Assembly (NCBI RefSeq): GCF_964340395.1
Contig: NC_135570.1
Location: forward strand, 17,486,822 to 17,550,821
Reading direction: 5' to 3'
From: Glandiceps talaboti
Lineage: Eukaryota; Hemichordata; Enteropneusta; Spengelidae
DNA length: 64,000 nucleotides
In this document: positions 36,197-47,140 of the stretch, piece by piece
How the letters are laid out: each line of letters begins with the position of its first letter
Numbering within the stretch: position 1 is the first letter of the stretch
The notes under the pieces: model-generated
The model's database searches: none
The model's input: the letters and a program-made list of their open reading frames with translations, nothing else
Told to the model about the DNA's origin: nothing
Program-made: the position numbers and the translations under genes

Positions 36197-36319
36197 GGTA
36201 ATATACTAGCATAGGAACTGTAATTTATGTGATTAAAAAGTGACCTTTGGTGAAAAATGTAAATACAAAAACGTCTGGCCCGATTAATTTAGATAGGTGT
36301 TTTATTTCTTTCCTTGACA

Positions 36320-37268
36320 CTATTCTTGAGTTTCACTCTCAGACTCACTAGAGTCTGAAGATGTGAGGCAAGACTTGTCTTTCTTTCTATCTAAAACCAG
36401 TGAAATTAAACTATTTCCCTCCTCAGCATCATCAAATGCATCTATCTGTACTAAATATTGTAAAGCATTTAGATGTCTGCGTGGTGTTAAGTGTTTTTTC
36501 ATCAGTGACTTTGCACTAACTTTGGTAGTTGCCTTCTGGCCGTATTTTCCTACAACCTTATCCACAAGTTGCTCACTAAAAACAGTTAACAACAGTCTTT
36601 TTGCTTGACTAATTGTTCTTTTCTCTTTCCTTCTTACTTTTCTTTTATTTTCCTTCTTTCTCCTTGTCTTCCTGTGTCGTTCGCTAACAACAACTTCATT
36701 CTGTGGGAATCTTCTTGCAATGATGTCACTTGTATGAGAAACATCATTTTGTTTGGCTTTCACTAAACCAAGCCAATGTTTCAGAGTATCAAGTTTACTT
36801 GTTAAATATTTGTTTTCACTACCAGCAAATGGCCGCTCACTGTGATTGTCATCAAACAGTTCCCTTCTCCTGTTTTCTAAAAGATCATGTAGTTCTTCTA
36901 GACTTTTATGTGAATTCTGAAGATCTTGTAGCACCTTTGTGACTCTGGTAATTCATCCTTCACATTCAGATCAACAGGCAGTGTAACATATCTGTTCACA
37001 AATTCACTATCTATCATTTCGATTTGTTTTCCTAATTTTGTCATCTTTTGATTTGTTTCCCAGCGAAAATCCCTTTGGGTGTTCAAGTACTCCATGAATT
37101 TTGACTGCTTTGCTACATAGGCACTCTCATATATGTCCTTGGTTACTTCATTGAAATATTTCAAGCGATCAGTATGGCAATTGGGAATTAGATACTTTTC
37201 CAATGATGACTTTTCTGCTTCAGGACACTCCTTGGAAAGTTTGAATTTACCACTTGTGAATGTTAGAC
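36320..37268 (-). pseudogene. C-terminal exon of an unrecognised SAM/coiled-coil protein, one frame break
   Basis: A TTTCTTTGCAG acceptor precedes GLTFTSGKFKLSKECPEAEK and the frame stays open to about 36900, passing FNEVTKDIYESAYVAKQSKF. It then breaks near 36935 (DELPESQ | VLQDLQNSHKSLEELHDLLE) and continues in the next frame to the stop at 36320. The second part has a long charged helix, a strongly basic stretch (RHRKTRRKKENKRK), a KSLMKKHLTPRRHLNALQYL segment and an acidic SSDSSESESETQE tail. No family is recognised. The single frame break in otherwise clean coding sequence could be decay or a one-base assembly error. Confidence 0.6.
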
Positions 37269-37898
37269 CTGCAAAGAAAATTTCCATCAGAGTTCTATTG
37301 TTCTATGTATAGTGGAAAAGCAAAGAAGAAGTGGCACAAACCATGGCCTTGTAATGTCACATGGTGTTTTACTATGTTTGAACAACTTTAGGTAACACAC
37401 TTTTAGATCACCCCATCCAGGTTAAATTAATTATGCATTGTTAGGTAATTATCAAATACTGTCAAAAGATCTGAAATGATCAAATGGGGCTTAACAACTT
37501 AGTGAATTGACATATAGATATCCTAACAACTAACATTATTAAGTTTTCACATTTATAAAAATCTCTATGAGTTCTTTATACTATTAACAACAAAACAGCT
37601 CTCACGATATGCTTTCTTTGCTTTTCAAAAAAGAGCTTCATTGATTGAAAATTAGATATGATGGTTAACTACTATACACACTGTGGTTTACAATCTTTGT
37701 ATGTGGTCTAATATAATACGAATAAAAGTATCACCATCACCATATTCGTAAAAATAAAAAAAAACCATGATGAAGAAATGTTGAACAAGGAAAAACGGTG
37801 ATTCCAAGTGGCCACACATTCCCTTGGGGAATTTAGCTATAAGATGGAATTTTCAATTCATTACAAACACAGGTTCTTACATCTATCTACTAGTCAAG

Positions 37899-38193
37899 TC
37901 AAAATTTTCGATACTTATGAGTCTGTACTTTAGGTTTGGAAAATGAAGACGTAGGTTTTGTATGTGACGTTGGCAGTGCTAGTGACAGGTCTCGCTGTTC
38001 TCTGAGTCTGGACAGGGCTTTCCTAAATTTCAAGCAATGGCCTGGTTTATCGTTTATATTGGTATCAACATACAGCTGCTCTTCTTCTGCTTTTGTTAGC
38101 TTCACAAGTAGATCCAAGTCGTCATATCCTTTATTTTTAAACCGATCAATGTACAAAATCAAGCGCAGAACTAGGACCTGCAGTAGCAGCCAT
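37899..38193 (-). pseudogene. N-terminal exon with SAM-like domain, one frame break
   Basis: The start codon at 38193 gives MAATAGPSSALD. One base off, at a TTTT run (38156-38153), the sense continues as LYIDRFKNKGYDDLDLLVKL, TKAEEEQLYVDTNINDKPGH and CLKFRKALSRLREQ. This pattern fits a SAM (sterile alpha motif) domain: Y...F...GYDDLDLL..LT..E...L.....I...GH..KF..AL. It ends with a Ser/Pro/Lys-rich stretch. It probably joins the exon at 37268, about 630 bp downstream, although I could not fix the donor. A G-rich dispersed repeat begins only about 35 bp upstream of the start. Confidence 0.5.
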
Positions 38194-38224
38194 GTCGAAT
38201 GACGGATCAGAACATGTGATGTAT

Positions 38225-38405
38225 TACTGGAGAATGATTTTTTTTTTTTTTGGGGGGGGGGGGGGCATGAAATTTTTATACTTTTGAAAGGGGGGGGGCT
38301 GTGAAATTTTGGTCACAGTGGATGGGGGGGGGGGGCGGGAAAAGAACCAAGTCAGAGATAATCCCCCCCCCCCCCCCCTGCCGTAAATTCTGTCCGGTCC
38401 CTTAT
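38225..38405 (+). repeat. G-rich dispersed repeat, copy 2
   Basis: Several G runs of 8-14 are separated by short constant parts (CATGAAATTTTTATACTTTT, GTGAAATTTTGGTCACAGTG). It ends with GTAAATTCTGTCCGGTCCCT. Related copies are at about 35.55, 57.24, 58.55, 60.35 and 60.67 kb. Confidence 0.7.
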
Positions 38406-38834
38406 GTGCATAGGCACGTCTGCTTGACATTTGAATGATAAAATATTGGGTTCATTCTCACTCTTCTTTAGATCTAGTTTTATCACCATATTCTTTCCAA
38501 ATGGTAATCAATGACAGCGAGTTCCTTTATCCTGCAGGTAACTCTTTTACAACTATTTTATTCTCTGTATGTTTGTAGCTCACACTCGGAATGCAATCAA
38601 CTATAAAAACACTCCTACAGTATCACAAATTAACAAAAACTTGATAAACACAGGTAAGATAATTGAATTATATTTTACAAAAAAATGAAAAATAGCAAAA
38701 GACATTACACATTGAACACACATTACATGAAAACAAGCGATTTATCAATCAAAAGAGTTCTGCTGGTTTTTGTAATAACCGTAGACTTTATTTGTGTATT
38801 TATAACCCGGTAAATTTATATAAAAGTGGCAAGA

Positions 38835-39001
38835 TCATTTTGATTTGAACAATTTCCCAACTAGACACCCATGGTAATACACTCATCAAATATCATGGCA
38901 ATCAGTCCAGCTGTTTTTGACTTTAAGTTGATTACACAAACACAGACAGACACTTTGCCATGCCTATAGCACTACTGAACCTTATCAGTTCAGTTGTGCT
39001 A
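38835..39001 (+). mobile_element. TIR element D, 3' fragment
   Basis: Contains AACAATTTCCCAACTAGACA, then CAATCAGTCCAGCTGTTTTT, and ends TTATCAGTTCAGTTGTGCTA. The downstream stretch to about 39330 continues with related LINE/MITE-like text (AATAGGCCAAGTACTTTCAC) and a CGGACGGACAGA run. Confidence 0.75.
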
Positions 39002-39410
39002 AAAATTCACAATTTAGCCCTAATTTGCATATTTATGGACCAGCCAAATTCTTTTGAACAACTAAGATCTGGGTATTTGAAGACATCTTCAAACAAAATT
39101 TCAGCTCAATAGGCCAAGTACTTTCACAGGAGAAGATTTGTAAAGTATTTTTTACCAAAAAGACGTATTTTATACATAATTGCAAATTCAATTAAAATTC
39201 TCTTGAAAAACTCTGATCTGGGCATTTTAAGACACCATCATATCAAATGACAACTCAATAGTTGAAGAAAATTAAAATACAAAAACTTGACGGACGGACA
39301 GAGTACAGACAGATGCAGTCCAAGATCAGGCATCTTCTACTCGTACAAAATTTCAGTTGTGACTAACTAGTCGAGCGATGGGATACGGCCTTGAAGGCCT
39401 TTCTCTAGTC

Positions 39411-39646
39411 GAAGTTCCAACATTATGTCCGCCTTTTCATTAAATTTGAAGTTTTTGGACACTCTTTCAAGCGTGCATTCAGTCTGTCTATAATGCCATT
39501 TAAATCATGCGTACGCCATTTTGGCCGCCACACATTCACTGTACCATCCTCCCCCACTTCATCGCTCATCAGTTCAGCTCTAACGTCCTTCCACACAGTC
39601 CTCAGCCCTCGTCAATCAGTTTTGCCTCTTGTCTTTTCATCATCTG
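39411..39646 (-). pseudogene. Exon-like fragment with ELMSDE...WR motif, frame-broken
   Basis: Acceptor-like TTTTCAAACAG precedes MMKRQEAKLIDEG and a stop; one base off the frame continues RTVWKDVRAELMSDEVGEDG, TVNVWRPKWRTHDLNGIIDR and LNARLKE before a stop. I have seen ELMSDE.G....W..R.P.WR..-type blocks in uncharacterised, often transposon-linked invertebrate proteins; the function is unknown. It lies on the same strand as, and downstream of, the cysteine-cluster exons at 42.9-40.1 kb, so it may belong to the same gene. Confidence 0.45.
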
Positions 39647-40107
39647 TTTGAAAAGATAATGTTTTAGTGAGTTACAAGTCCATTAAAATAAAAAATACTT
39701 CACAATACTTCAAGTTACCATCCTACGACATTCACAAACAATTCATACATGCTTCATGACCTGATTGTTTCTCAGGGTACAGAAAAATGTTGAAAACTAT
39801 ACCCAGAAGCTGATGATCCATACAGCAGTTTGAATTTCCCCACAAATGCACAGATTAGCCATAATCCTCTAAATATTCATAATCACTATGAATGCTAATT
39901 TTAAGTTATTCATGACAATTATTTACCTTGTACTGTCTACTCCTCATCTTCCTTTCTTTCTGTTTTTTTTCCCATATTCAACATTCTGATTCACTCGAAA
40001 TTTCACTCTGTACTTTTGCTACAGTATGGTGTTCCTGAAATATCAATCCCTCACCACAGATCCACCCATTTACCACAGGATCGCCATCATCCCATTCACA
40101 ACCAAGC

Positions 40108-40481
40108 TCACAAAAGCTTTGTTTGCCAGACTCTGGAATTTGTGGAATAAGGTATTCTGGGAATGGTGCATCTCCATCTACCTGCCCATATCATACACAT
40201 CCTGCAGTTTTTTGATAGTGGATATGGAATCCGTTCATACGTGATGTTGGAAGTTACTTTTTCTTGGGACATCACTCCTGAACTCGGGACATATATATCA
40301 TTGTCATGAAGACATGTCCTGTACACACCAACATACTCACAACTGGTAACTCCATGTTTGCACGTCTTGCAAGCGAGTTTTCTGCCACCTGATGTATTCT
40401 TCAGATAGACAAGGTGCACCTGGTCCATTGTGACTGCAGACAATAGTGGCATGTTCTGCAACTGCTGAACACATGGGATAT
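40108..40481 (-). pseudogene. Cysteine-cluster exon 2, possible KDZ-associated protein
   Basis: After a TTTTTTTCTCAG acceptor, phase 1 joins perfectly to the exon at 42505: DIPCVQQLQNMPLLSAVTMD, then GGRKLACKTCKHGVTSCEYV. This is a C-x2-C-x-H-x4-C cluster, followed by SNITYERIPYPLS. The frame stops at 40108. One base off, the sense continues into CEWDDGDPVVNGWICGE, so the exon is frame-broken near 40110-40150. Cysteine clusters of this type accompany KDZ (Kyakuja-Dileera-Zisupton) transposases in invertebrates. That assignment is inference from memory of the pattern. Confidence 0.55.
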
Positions 40482-40894
40482 CTGAGAAAAAAAAATTGAA
40501 AATGAATACAATAAAAAGTCAAAAATAAAACAGAAGTGGATAACCAGACAAGTGTAATACAACTGTTAACACAAAAATATTGAGGAAAAGAACTTGTTTC
40601 AAACAACAAACAAACGAATGGGATTCAGTGTTGCAGCCAGACTGCATTTTTGCGTCAGTTGACATACATTTTTTGGACTTGCCCCACGATTTTGGAAGTG
40701 ACAGGTCACAGATGACCCATTCTAAAATTGTTTGTAAAGTACACAAAAATGTATGAACAAATACAAAATTGCACTGAAAATATTGTAACAATTTTTGGTA
40801 AATATCAAGTTGTTTTAAGCTGTATCTCCAACAGATTGTTGAAAACATAGTAACATAGTCATACTGATACATGTACACCAATAATGGCATGATC

Positions 40895-42405
40895 ACTTAG
40901 CTATCTATCTGCTTGTCTGTCTATCAATCTGTCTATCATCTATCTACCGGTATCTATCTACCTATCATCTATCTACATTGTATTTCTCTATACTGCATTT
41001 ATCAACATTCATCTATCAATACGTCTATATCATCTATCTACATCGCATCTATCTATCTATCTATATTGCATCTATCTATATATAGTTCCCTCTCTATCTA
41101 TCTATCATCTATCTACATTGCGGTAACAGGACAACTGCCCCCCGGACAACTGCCCCCCGGACAATTGCCCCCGGACAATTGCCCCCAAAGGACAACTGCC
41201 CCCCAGACAATTGCCCCCGAAGGACAACTGCCCCCCGGACAATTGCCCCCCTGGACAACTGCCCCCCGGACTACTGCCCCCGAACGAAAAAAAAACTAGT
41301 ATTACAGATGTACGGGTTTGTCATTCATTAAAAAGTCACCGTCGGCAACTTACCGCCACAATTTGCGTACATTATACTCACTAAACACAAACACGAAGTC
41401 ATTTTTTTACTAGAAAAGATTTATTTATTATCAGTTCAATACAAAATATACAGGTTACAAGATAGAAAACGAGTCAAAAGTAGAAAAAATGATATAATTG
41501 TCGTAACAATTATCACAGATGACAATAGAGTAGAATGTGCATATAAATTATGTGAATTACAGCGGTAAGTTAAAGCATCATGCTGACTTTTATAACAATA
41601 ATCACAGATAACAATAGAATAAAACATGTGAATGTAGTGAGTATAATGTATGCAAATTGCGGCAGTAAGTTGCCGACGGTGACTTTTTAATCTATGACAA
41701 ACCCGTACATCTGTAATAGTAGGTTTTTTTTCGTTAGGGGGCAGTAGTCCGAGAGGCAGTTGTCCTTCGGGGGCAGTTGTCCGGGGGGGGGGGGGGGGGG
41801 GGGGGGCAATTGTCCTTCGGGGGCAGTTGTCCAGGGGGCAATTGTCCGGGGGGGGGGGGGGGGGCAGTTGTCCTTTGGGGGCAATTGTCCAGGGGGCAGT
41901 TGTCCTTCGGGGGCAATTGTCCGGGGGTAGTTGTCCCTCGGGGGCATTGTCCGGGGGGCAGTTGTCCTTCGGGGGCAATTGTCCGGGGGCAGTTGTCCGG
42001 GGGGCAGTTGTCCTAGAATCCTACATTGCATCTATCTACATTTTGTATCTATCATCTATCTACATTGTATCTATCTACATTGCATCTATCTATCTATCTA
42101 TCTAGCATCTATCAACATTCATCTATCAATAATGTCTATATCATCTATCTACATTGCATCTATCTAGCATCTATCTACATTGTATCTCTGTCTATCATCT
42201 ACATATATCTATCTACATTATGTATCTATCTATATCTATCAATCTATATTGCATCTATCTATCATATATCTATCTACATTGCATCTATCTATCATCTATG
42301 AACATTGCATCTATCTACCTATCTTTCTATTATATCTATCTACATTGTATCTGTCTGTCTGTCTGTCTGTCCATCTATCTATCTATCTATCTATCTATCG
42401 GATGA
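40895..42405 (+). repeat. (ATCT)n-rich tract with TACATTGCATC spacers, interrupted
   Basis: ATCTATCTACATTGCATCTA-type repeats run from 40895 to 41121 and again from 42022 to 42405. They are interrupted by the 900-bp fold-back element at 41122-42021. The Tyr/Ile/Leu/Ser open frames on the plus strand come from this microsatellite. Confidence 0.93.
41122..42021. mobile_element. Fold-back DNA element, GGACAACTGCCCC arms, 8-bp TSD
   Basis: TACATTGC occurs directly at both borders (41114-41121 and 42022-42029), an 8-bp target-site duplication. Inside, GGTAACAGGACAACTGCCCC at the left is mirrored at the right (GGGGCAGTTGTCCTAGAATC). Each arm has arrays of GGACAA(C/T)TGCCCC units and then a unique inverted part (TTACAGATGTACGGGTTTGT; GTCACCGTCGGCAACTTACC). 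The centre (41400-41640) is unpaired and contains GTGAATTACAGCGGTAAGTT, itself similar to arm sequence. No transposase. The 8-bp duplication suggests hAT-type mobilisation. Confidence 0.8.
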
Positions 42406-42504
42406 AACTAGACAAGCTTAGACTATTGCTTACTTTGTTGTTAAATTGCAATGTTCTTTCATCTATACTTCATTGTATATATTGAAGAATCGCATGAGCC
42501 TTAC

Positions 42505-42878
42505 CTTGAGTAGGGTGACTAGTTGCTGACAGCATGGATATCTGACTCTGAATAGCTTTGGCATGAACACAATAATGGGCCACCTCTGCTGCTATGAGTT
42601 GTTGAAAGTCACCCTTGACTTTTGCATTCCAGTCATTAATTCTTTCTTCACAACTACATTTCAGCAGAATTGCACTCTTGGTTTCATCTGAGCTATAAAC
42701 AAGTTGCTGCTCGACAACACAGTATTTCTCTTTCAGAAGAATTCCAGTTGCTTTCTCACAGTCTGCTATGACATAGCTGTAACCACTTGCTAGCTTCCAC
42801 ACTTTCTTGACTACTCGAAGTTGATGTAAGTACTCACTGTAGGGATTAGATGGATACTCTTTCTCACTGCTGACAACT
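42505..42878 (-). CDS. Cysteine-cluster exon 1 (SWIM-like CxC...CxH)
   Basis: Bounded by a CCGATTTTTCAG acceptor and a CTCAAG|GTAAGG donor and open across all 124 codons. It contains VVSSEKEYPSNPYSEYLHQL, VWKLASGYSYVIADCEKATG and LLKEKYCVVEQQLVY. A SWIM-like zinc cluster follows: LLKCSCEERI ... EVAHYCVHAKAI. It enters in phase 1 and leaves in phase 1, joining exon 40481-40108 in frame. No transposase core (D-D-E) is seen in this window, so the function is unassigned. The gene's 5' end may be the acidic frame near 44.5 kb. Confidence 0.6.
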
Positions 42879-43159
42879 CTGAAAAATCGGAATTAAATTT
42901 TATTTATTATGTATAATTCCATGCAAGTAGCTTTGCTATGTTGCTGAGTTGTCTTCATAATAGAATAATGACAATGTCAATACAGAAACACTACGAAACT
43001 ATTTACCACTATAGGCAGTAAAATATATATTGTACTTTTAGGAGAAATTTGAAAATTATGTCAATCTTTTTACATGTTATTGTATATCTAATCAATTTCA
43101 AGAGTTTCAGTATAGTAGAACATAATAATAAAAATAATAGCTCCACTCCTTTACCATTT

Positions 43160-43305
43160 ATAACTGTTGCCTTAGGTTGTGGTGCACCTCTCCTGAACTC
43201 TATGCACATGACATTGGTCTTATTAATGTTCAGTTAGATGGGACCAAAGATGTGAATATATCAGGAGAGGTACACCACAACCTAAAAGCAACAGTCAATT
43301 AACCA
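43160..43305. repeat. Hairpin repeat (GGTTGTGGTGCACCTCTCCTGA arms, shortened)
   Basis: GTTGCCTTAGGTTGTGGTGC at 43164 is inverted near 43263-43294 (ACACCACAACCTAAAAGCAAC pattern). The spacer is about 70 bp. A likely MITE terminus, next to the CTGTC-rich repeat at 43305-43640. Confidence 0.7.
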
Positions 43306-43640
43306 TCCCTTACCAAACTGAAAGCTCAGTACCAAGCTGTCAAAGAGCTTTTTCAGGGCTTTTCAGCTCTGTGGCACACTACCAACAGTTCTATTGCAGA
43401 CATTCAAAAATGTGTTGAGCTGCTGAATGTCTGCAACAGACTTCTAGGGTTTATGTCTGTTAGGAAAAAAATTCTTAAGCTTACTGACAGCTGTCTGCAT
43501 CTCACTGACAGCTGTCTTCAGCTCACCAACAGCTACTTGCAGTTTACTGGCAGCTGTCTTCAGCCACAGGAGTTAATTTCTAAATAATGTCTGTCAGTAG
43601 TGTTTACACTTTGCTCTGTCATGGGCAAAACGACTAGCAG
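43305..43640 (+). repeat. Degenerate GACAGCTGTCT repeat, copy 1
   Basis: Irregular 23-25-bp units around ACTGACAGCTGTCT are preceded by CCATCCCTTACCAAACTGA. A related copy is inverted at 47705-48035 and ends TTTCGGTAAGGGATACCAT. The two loci flank the gene starts at 44.6-45.2 kb. Confidence 0.6.
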
Positions 43641-44399
43641 CAGACTTTTAGCAGCTCTTGTGGTAGTTTCCAGAATATTTTAAAGTTACCTGGACAGTGG
43701 CAATGTGGAAGGGCATACCAATCCAAGGGTTTTCTGTTAATATGCTTCTGTGTCATAATAAATATTGCTTGGAATTATACTTGCCTTATTCACTAAAACA
43801 TACATCAAATGTATGCAGGTGAATGTAGGTAATATTTATAAGAATGCCTGCAACACCATCAAATGTCCAATAACTACAGTACATTTACATGTTAAAATAT
43901 ATTTATTAAGTTTCATTGTTAAGTATAAACACTGGAATCTGTTCTTGTTAAAATGTAAACCAGCTGCATGAACAACAAAATCAATCCTTACAGAATACCT
44001 CTAATATAAAATGTACATGTATTGTTGTATGCATTTATTATTTGCATCGTTCACACTCACAACTTACCGAGATTTAATGTAACTGTTTTCTCAAATTATT
44101 TGTAATATGTCACCTACATAACAAACATCCATTTTAAAATCATTTGCCAGATTTGGTATTCTGGGTTTGTGATAGCCATGCACGTATATTAGTGTGAAAT
44201 TTGTTTACTATACTTCAACTTGGGACTAGCAATTAGTGGTTACGTATGCAGAAACACGGCCCATTTTCAAGGCTACTACAGGAAATGTCCCCTGCATTTC
44301 TTGACTTGGGCCGGTCGTGTAGCGTATAGGCATTGAAAAGAGTGGTTCATTTTGGGCCGCATATGATCGGCCTCGCCAATATCTGAGTTTTCAGTTTCA

Positions 44400-44594
44400 C
44401 TATAGTCGGTCATATTCAGGGTTGTCATACCCATCATCAACGCCGTCTGATAAATCTCGACATTCGGACGTCAACAAGGGATTTTGATTCCCCTCTTCAT
44501 TGTCAAATAACTCACAGTTGTCTTCATTTTCCTCCGTTATGTTATAACATGAATAAATAAATATGACGCTCGCCATCTCCTTCCTGTCGATCAT
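44400..44594 (-). CDS. Short acidic open frame at a divergent start region
   Basis: The ATG at 44594 lies in a reasonable start context. The frame encodes MIDRKEMASVIFIYSCYNIT, then acidic text ending DLSDGVDDGYDNPEYDRL. A GTATGA donor candidate lies in DDGYDN. It could be the first exon of the cysteine-cluster gene at 42.9 kb, or chance. No family is recognised. Confidence 0.3.
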   Translation of the reverse strand: MIDRKEMASVIFIYSCYNITEENEDNCELFDNEEGNQNPLLTSECRDLSDGVDDGYDNPEYDRL

Positions 44595-45158
44595 CTCATT
44601 AGTCTACCAAACTCGCTTAAAACGGTATCGGTATTGTCTGTGTACGTGTTCGTGTGTTGTTGATGTCGAGGGACATCACCCGGAAGTGATGGGAGTCCAT
44701 CGTGTGTAGGCCAATGATCGCAAAGTTGTCCTCAGAACTGGAATGGCCACTTTTCGCTTCCATCTCTCATAGATTGCCATTTTGCTTCAACTTTTGGAGA
44801 TTACAAGTATACTGCTCTGTTTTGAGTCGATACGTAACGTGAATGTACGGTGTAAACAAACCCCTAGCCCTGAGATCGCTGGCTTAGGTTACATCCACAA
44901 TATAGCGTCACAGGCTCTTTCAAAGCTTGTGGAAAAACTGCGAGGAACAAACATTTTGTTTATGGCTAATAACAGCGCAAACATGGATAATGTGAAAGAA
45001 ACAAAATAATAAACAAAAATATATATTTTCAAAATTGAATCAACGACTGTTGTAAAGTTTACAACGCATTGAAGTTTTGAAATTATTGTGAACGAGGCTA
45101 TGACGTATCAGCCAATCAAATCAACGAGCGCAATCTCACCAGCACTTCAAATGTTGGA
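44595..45158. promoter_or_regulatory. Probable bidirectional promoter region
   Basis: About 560 bp separates the minus-strand acidic frame (start 44594) from the plus-strand RRM gene start (45159). It is repeat-free and comparatively CpG-rich for this window, with no TATA box obvious to me. This is an inference from position only. Confidence 0.3.
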
Positions 45159-45264
45159 ATGACGGAAGATGGCGGCCGTGATTCACAAAGGCAACGAAAA
45201 TCGTCTTCGACAACTGATCATGAGAAGAGGTATACATCAAGACCTACTCATTTTGGTGATGAAG
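45159..45264 (+). CDS. RRM (Nop6-like) gene, first coding exon
   Basis: ATG at 45159 followed by a GTATGTT donor at 45265. It encodes MTEDGGRDSQRQRKSSSTTD, HEKRYTSRPTHFGDEG. A three-codon upstream frame (ATGTTGGAATGA) overlaps this ATG. Downstream exons carry an RRM related to the yeast Nop6 type. The start is chosen because it is the first ATG giving an open frame up to a good donor. The exon is basic and low in complexity, as expected for a nucleolar protein. Confidence 0.5.
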
Positions 45265-46392
45265 GTATGTTAATTTAACTGACGCTTTCATAGCATATTA
45301 TAGGCTCTGGTGTTTTTTTTAAACGATAGAATCCTGGTCGTCTATGTGTAGACGTTATATCTTATTTACTTAGTAATAGTATAGTACTCGTGGCCGTACG
45401 ATCGGAGGCTTTTCAGACATAGACCTAGACCTCGGTTGCATACATAGACTTCTACAACTGTTTGAAACTTCCGAAAGTTGTTTTTAAAGTACATCTGATA
45501 TACATGTAATATTCAAGTTGGAGTGTCCACTTTGTCGATTGAAAGTAGGGAAGAATGCACTGCTTGCCTGGTGCCGTGTGTAAACTGGAATCAGATTACA
45601 ATCCCCCCCCCCCCCACGATTTATCGTGTAAAAATTATTAGTTTCTCGTCGAAAGAGTTCCTATGTACCGCACTGAGTTAGAAAACAGTGACAAATTAAT
45701 TTATTCAATTAAGATATGGAATGGAACAATGTTGGAGTGTTTTGTAGAAACCAGTGTGTCACAAATCATTTAGTAGTAGTACTAGTACACCCCATGGTCA
45801 CAGCCACATTTACGCAGTGCTCTGTCATGTACATGCAGAACACTTTTCACCAACTTGATGTATGTCATTGAGGTCTGTCCGTATGTGTGTGTGTGTATAC
45901 ATACGTATGTATTTATTTAATAAGGGTATGAACTTTCATTTTAATCAAAGGTTGTCATGTTTAAAATGCTTCATATTGATGTATTTGTGTATTCATTACG
46001 TTATAGTGCAAATTATAGAACACAACACATATTTAGTTGTAAGGAGAGAGTAAGAATATGGAACTCTTGTTGAGGCATTGTGGCCATCAGACAAGCAATA
46101 TTAATTATCCTTGTCTTATTCTAAGTGGAAATGTTAAGTGTTAAGTGAGACAATGTGGGAAGACTGCGAGTTCATTATTTTTGTATAAAGTTTTTATAAA
46201 AATGTTGTTCCTTAATTATGGCTGCTCTGATGTACTTTTGGGAAGTCTGATAAAATGTATTACCTAGGGTGTACCACTGTTAACACACTACAAGAATATA
46301 CATTTTGTAGATTCTATTTACCAGTTGATAATTTTTGTTTTGCCAAAATTAGTGTTACTTACATGCATGTTTTTATTTGTTGCATCTTAGAG

Positions 46393-46627
46393 TAGAAACT
46401 CAAGATGACTTTAGAAAAAGCAGTGTCAACATAAAAGTACAAAAAACAGAAAGTGGACAAAGAAAGCAAACTCCAGCAGGACAAAAAATGGAACACATGC
46501 AGCACAGCAAAGCAATAAAGCAAAGACTGACAAAAATAGAGAAATTGCTGAAGAGAAGCAAGCCAAACGCCTAGCAAAGTTGTATGGCAACTTTAAAAAG
46601 GATGAAGGAACAGGCCTACTTTCAAAG
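46393..46627 (+). pseudogene. RRM gene exon 2, frame-broken
   Basis: Using the TTAGAG acceptor at 46391-46392, exon 1 joins in frame to VETQDDFRKSSVNIKVQKTE, but this frame stops at 46574. From about 46520 another frame clearly carries the coding sense, EEKQAKRLAKLYGNFKKDEG and TGLLSK, up to the GTACTA donor at 46628. A net frame shift inside the exon is therefore needed for a continuous product. Confidence 0.5.
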
Positions 46628-46863
46628 GTACTAGTAACTTTTTTAATCTGTTAGTGTATAAAAACAAAACAGAGCAATATAATTCCCCGAGAGGAGCAAA
46701 TAGTAAAAAGACACAGGACAGTTGGCATTTCTATAGATTCTTTGTTTGTAGCATGTAACTGTTTATTAGAAACAAAAGATAAAATGAACTGTGTACCTCT
46801 CCCTTCACATTCATAACAAATATTTCTTTTGTTAATTGATTGCTCTTGTTTCTTTCTTTGCAG

Positions 46864-47140
46864 TGACTTTCAGGAACCAATGGATATTGATTGATCTGAT
46901 TCTGATCCTGATCCTGATTCTGCCAAACTGATGATGTAAACTACCAAAGTGATGATGTAAACTGCCAAAGTGATGATGTAAACTGCCGAAGTGATGATGC
47001 CAATGATGAACACAATGGCTTTAGCTTATATAATGACTGAAAGTGAAATAATGTCAGACTCTGAAACTCCAGCAACTGTTGAAAGCCAAACTCAAATTGC
47101 CAGAGCTCTTTCACATGTATGATGTAGGTAATTCTTTAGA
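46864..47140 (+). pseudogene. RRM gene, decayed acidic exon
   Basis: After a TTTCTTTGCAG acceptor the sequence reads DFQEPMDID, a TGA stop, then SDSDPDPDSA. Three 24-bp repeats follow (AAAGTGATGATGTAAACTGC type), and out of frame MSDSETPATVESQTQIARAL. Acidic Ser/Asp/Glu linkers before an RRM are common in nucleolar proteins; here the frame is lost. Confidence 0.4.

Noticed and set aside
40913-42485. Tyr/Ile/Leu/Ser and Pro/Gly-rich frames
   Set aside because: They are translations of the ATCT microsatellite and of the GGACAACTGCCCC arrays in the fold-back element.
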